A stretch of 7,202 nt of DNA from an uncultured Lachnospiraceae bacterium. GTDB taxonomy: Bacteria > Bacillota > Clostridia > Lachnospirales > Lachnospiraceae. Where the stretch lies: positions 1-7,202 of the forward strand of contig CADBUD010000127.1 of NCBI GenBank assembly GCA_902797785.1. The letters run 5' to 3'. The position numbers were made by a program, and so were the translations under genes. The notes below the pieces were generated by a model. It saw nothing but the letters and a program-made list of their open reading frames with translations, was not told the origin of the DNA and ran no database searches. Of this stretch, positions 5,277 to 7,202 are shown piece by piece (the first letter of the stretch is position 1; each line of letters starts with the position of its first letter).

Positions 5277-6938
5277 AAAAAAAAATCAGACTCAAAACTG
5301 AAAATTATTCCGTTAGGAGGATTAGAACAGATCGGAATGAATATTACTGTCTTTGAATACGAAGACAGTATTGTTGTGGTGGACTGCGGGCTTTCCTTTC
5401 CGGAGGATGATATGCTTGGAATCGATTTAGTCATTCCGGACGTGACCTATCTAAGGGATAATATAGAAAAAGTAAAGGGCTTTGTCATAACCCATGGACA
5501 TGAGGATCATATCGGAGCCCTCCCATATATTCTTCGGGAAATCAATGTCCCGATTTATGCCACAAAGCTTACCATCGGAATCATTGATAACAAATTAAAC
5601 GAGCATGGATTGACCCGGACAGTAAAGCGTAAAGTTGTAAAGCACGGTCAGTCGATCAATCTAGGATGCTTTCGTGTCGAATTTATAAAAACCAATCACA
5701 GTATTCAGGATGCTTCTGCTCTGGCTATTTTTTCACCGGCCGGCATTGTCGTGCATACAGGAGACTTTAAGGTCGATTATACACCGGTCTTTGGCGATGC
5801 TATCGATCTGCAGCGCTTTGGTGAAATCGGGAAAAAAGGTGTTCTGGCACTGATGTGCGACAGTACCAATGCGGAGCGTCCGGGATTTACGATGTCAGAA
5901 AAAACATTGGGAGCTACATTTGAAAATATATTTTCAGAAAATATCGATCATCGGATTATTATAGCGACCTTTGCTTCCAATGTAGACCGGGTACAGCAGG
6001 TAATTAATACAGCAGACCGGTATGGCAGAAAGGTCGTTGTCGAGGGCCGCAGCATGGTCAATATCATCCATACAGCAGCAGATCTTGGATATCTGAATAT
6101 TCCGGACAATACACTGATCGATATCGATGAACTGCGTAGATATCCGGATGAAAAGACGGTCATTATCACGACCGGAAGTCAGGGGGAGTCTATGGCGGCT
6201 CTTTCGAGGATGTCGGCCGGAGTTCATAAAAAGGTCAGTATCAAGCCGGGAGATGTTGTAGTCTTGAGTTCTTCCCCAATTCCTGGAAATGAAAAAGCGA
6301 TTTCCAAGGTCATTAATGAGCTGTTCCGAAAGGGAGCAGATGTAATCTTTCAGGAAACGCATGTGTCAGGACATGCCTGCCAGGAGGAAATCAAGCTCAT
6401 CTATTCTTTGGTCAATCCGAAATATGCGATTCCGGTTCATGGAGAATATCGTCATTTGATGGCACAGTCCAGAATTGCCAGAAGTCTCGGGATGCGAAAA
6501 GAAGATATTTTTATTTTGTCCTCGGGAGATGTCTTAGAGCTGGATGAAACCTCCGCAGAAGTGACAGGAACAGTTCAGACAGGAGATATTTTAGTGGATG
6601 GTCTGGGCATAGGAGATGTTGGAAATATTGTCTTAAGAGACCGTCAGCATTTAGCTGAGGATGGAATCATTATTGTTGTCATGACGTTAGAAGAAGGGAC
6701 GAATCAGTTGCTTGCCGGCCCGGATCTGGTCTCCAGGGGCTTTGTCTATGTCCGTGAATCAGAAGGACTGATGGAGGATGCCAGAAATGTTTTAATGGAT
6801 ACGCTGGATAACTGTCTAGATCAGAGCTGGAACGACTGGGGAAGGATCAAGTCGGCCGTCCGGGAGGATCTGGGAGAATTTGTCTGGAAACGAACCAAAA
6901 GGAGACCGATGATTCTGCCAATCATTATGAAGGTATAA
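5274..6938 (+). CDS. rnj: Ribonuclease J
   Basis: RNase J is a metallo-beta-lactamase/beta-CASP nuclease with 5'-to-3' exonuclease and endonuclease activity, central to mRNA decay and rRNA processing in Firmicutes. From the TTG at 5274 it has 554 residues, the usual family length. Zinc ligands are visible at H74, H76, D78, H79 (THGHEDHIG), H142 (TNHSI), D164 (HTGDF) and H389 (PVHGEYRHL). With this start the numbering agrees closely with B. subtilis RNase J1, which supports the start. The family motif MCDSTNAERPGFT is at about 194-206, and the beta-CASP SGHACQEE is at about 365-372. After residue ~440 comes the C-terminal domain ending in RRPMILPIIMKV. It lies 132 bases after the DUF1292 gene behind a structured leader, so it may be co-transcribed or have its own promoter. 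Whether the genome has one or two RNase J genes cannot be seen here. Confidence 0.96.
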   Translation: MKKKSDSKLKIIPLGGLEQIGMNITVFEYEDSIVVVDCGLSFPEDDMLGIDLVIPDVTYLRDNIEKVKGFVITHGHEDHIGALPYILREINVPIYATKLTIGIIDNKLNEHGLTRTVKRKVVKHGQSINLGCFRVEFIKTNHSIQDASALAIFSPAGIVVHTGDFKVDYTPVFGDAIDLQRFGEIGKKGVLALMCDSTNAERPGFTMSEKTLGATFENIFSENIDHRIIIATFASNVDRVQQVINTADRYGRKVVVEGRSMVNIIHTAADLGYLNIPDNTLIDIDELRRYPDEKTVIITTGSQGESMAALSRMSAGVHKKVSIKPGDVVVLSSSPIPGNEKAISKVINELFRKGADVIFQETHVSGHACQEEIKLIYSLVNPKYAIPVHGEYRHLMAQSRIARSLGMRKEDIFILSSGDVLELDETSAEVTGTVQTGDILVDGLGIGDVGNIVLRDRQHLAEDGIIIVVMTLEEGTNQLLAGPDLVSRGFVYVRESEGLMEDARNVLMDTLDNCLDQSWNDWGRIKSAVREDLGEFVWKRTKRRPMILPIIMKV

Positions 6939-6945
6939 AAATGAT

Positions 6946-6997
6946 GCGCACGGATTTTGTAAGGAAAATGTCGCTTTCAGCGACCAAAATCCGGCGC
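6946..6997 (-). terminator. Nested hairpin just after RNase J (possible minus-strand terminator)
   Basis: GCGC plus CGGATTTTG (6946-6949, 6951-6959) pair with CAAAATCCG plus GCGC (6985-6997) over 13 bp with one bulged A. Inside is a second perfect stem, GTCGCT-TTC-AGCGAC (6970-6984). Read on the minus strand, the hairpin is followed by ATCATTTTTA, a modest T-run; on the plus strand there is none. It may back up termination of the convergent HAD gene. It may also be an interspersed palindrome rather than a true terminator. Confidence 0.4.
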
Positions 6998-7001
6998 GGC
7001 T

Positions 7002-7018
7002 CATGAACAAAACGGCAG
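7002..7018. repeat. Second copy of the palindromic-element arm motif
   Basis: CATGAACAAAACGGCAG here matches CATGAACAAAAACGGCAG at 646-663 except for one A. At 646-663 it forms the right arm of the hairpin array. Here it bridges two hairpins downstream of RNase J. The shared motif suggests a dispersed repeat family. Confidence 0.6.
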
Positions 7019-7051
7019 AAATCTGTTACGAAAAACGCAGCAGATTTCTGC
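7015..7051 (-). terminator. Hairpin after the HAD phosphatase gene, likely its terminator
   Basis: GCAGAAATCTG (7015-7025) and CAGATTTCTGC (7041-7051) pair perfectly over 11 bp around a 15-nt loop. On the minus strand the stem comes about 19 bases after the HAD stop codon and is followed by CGTTTTGTT, a short T-rich tail, which fits an intrinsic terminator. On the plus strand no T-run follows, so RNase J transcripts would not end here by the standard mechanism. Confidence 0.5.
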
Positions 7052-7069
7052 TCTGAATGTTCTGGCATT

Positions 7070-7202
7070 TCATAATAGTCCGAGACGGGAAAATGCCTGA
7101 TAGATTCCATCCTCCGTCACATTTTCACAGACCTCATCAGAAATCTCTTTCAGTGCAGGACTTCCATTTCCCATACAAACACTGTGGCCAACGACTTCCA
7201 TC
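7070..7202 (-). CDS. Partial Cof-type HAD-IIB family hydrolase, C-terminal end
   Basis: Read on the minus strand, the frame is open from the window edge to a TGA at 7070-7072, giving the last 43 full codons of a gene that starts beyond the window. The sequence GHSVCMGNGSPALKEISDEVCENVTEDGI followed by a short helix matches the C-terminal signature of Cof/YidA-type HAD phosphatases (vAMGNA ... lK ... AD.VT ... edGI). In this family the segment closes the Mg-dependent phosphatase domain, which acts on sugar phosphates or similar small phosphorylated substrates in the cytoplasm. The catalytic aspartates lie upstream and cannot be checked. The gene is convergent with RNase J, with hairpins between them. 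The ATG at 7199-7201 is internal, not the start. Confidence 0.85.
   Translation of the reverse strand, partial: MEVVGHSVCMGNGSPALKEISDEVCENVTEDGIYQAFSRLGLL

Noticed and set aside
6925..7110. Minus-strand open frame across the convergent gap
   Set aside because: It overlaps the hairpins, the RNase J end and the HAD end in another frame; the HAD frame carries the recognisable motif.

Overview
The window looks like chromosomal DNA of a low-to-moderate G+C Firmicute of class Clostridia, most likely a Lachnospiraceae-type gut anaerobe. The evidence is the gene order mtaB – ireB – ruvX – yrzB (DUF1292) – RNase J, strong GGAGG-type ribosome binding sites, frequent TTG/GTG starts, and a lysine-rich bacterial Ig-like surface domain. 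The genus assignment is inference from protein character and gene order.

Layout. (1) Positions 1-441 hold the 3' end of a secreted or surface protein with a C-terminal Big_2-like Ig domain. (2) Positions 442-741 are a 300-base gap without a convincing protein gene. It holds a striking palindromic element: two 63-bp tandem units, each with two perfect 8-bp hairpins. Every difference between the units inside a stem is compensated, and the array is enclosed by a long imperfect inverted repeat (about 494-662). (3) Positions 742-2622 encode a seven-helix membrane protein with a degenerate GGDEF domain and an intact EAL domain, predicted to hydrolyse c-di-GMP. (4) Positions 2675-6938 carry five co-directional housekeeping genes: the t6A37 tRNA methylthiotransferase MtaB, the IreB phosphoprotein, RuvX/YqgF, a DUF1292 protein and RNase J. 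(5) Positions 6939-7069 are a convergent intergenic region with a nested hairpin, a second hairpin, and a copy of the arm motif from region 2. (6) Positions 7070-7202 hold the 3' end of a minus-strand Cof-type HAD phosphatase.

The operon groups RNA-centred functions (tRNA modification, rRNA-processing/nuclease-fold RuvX, mRNA decay) with IreB, a target of PASTA-type Ser/Thr kinases. MtaB and RNase J most likely start at TTG and the DUF1292 gene at GTG, in each case set by a strong Shine-Dalgarno sequence. The 132-base gap before RNase J holds an 11-bp inverted repeat followed by T-runs, a candidate leader or attenuator.

The proteins all belong to known families. The part least explained by known families is the covarying hairpin array at 494-662 and its arm motif repeated near 7002-7018.
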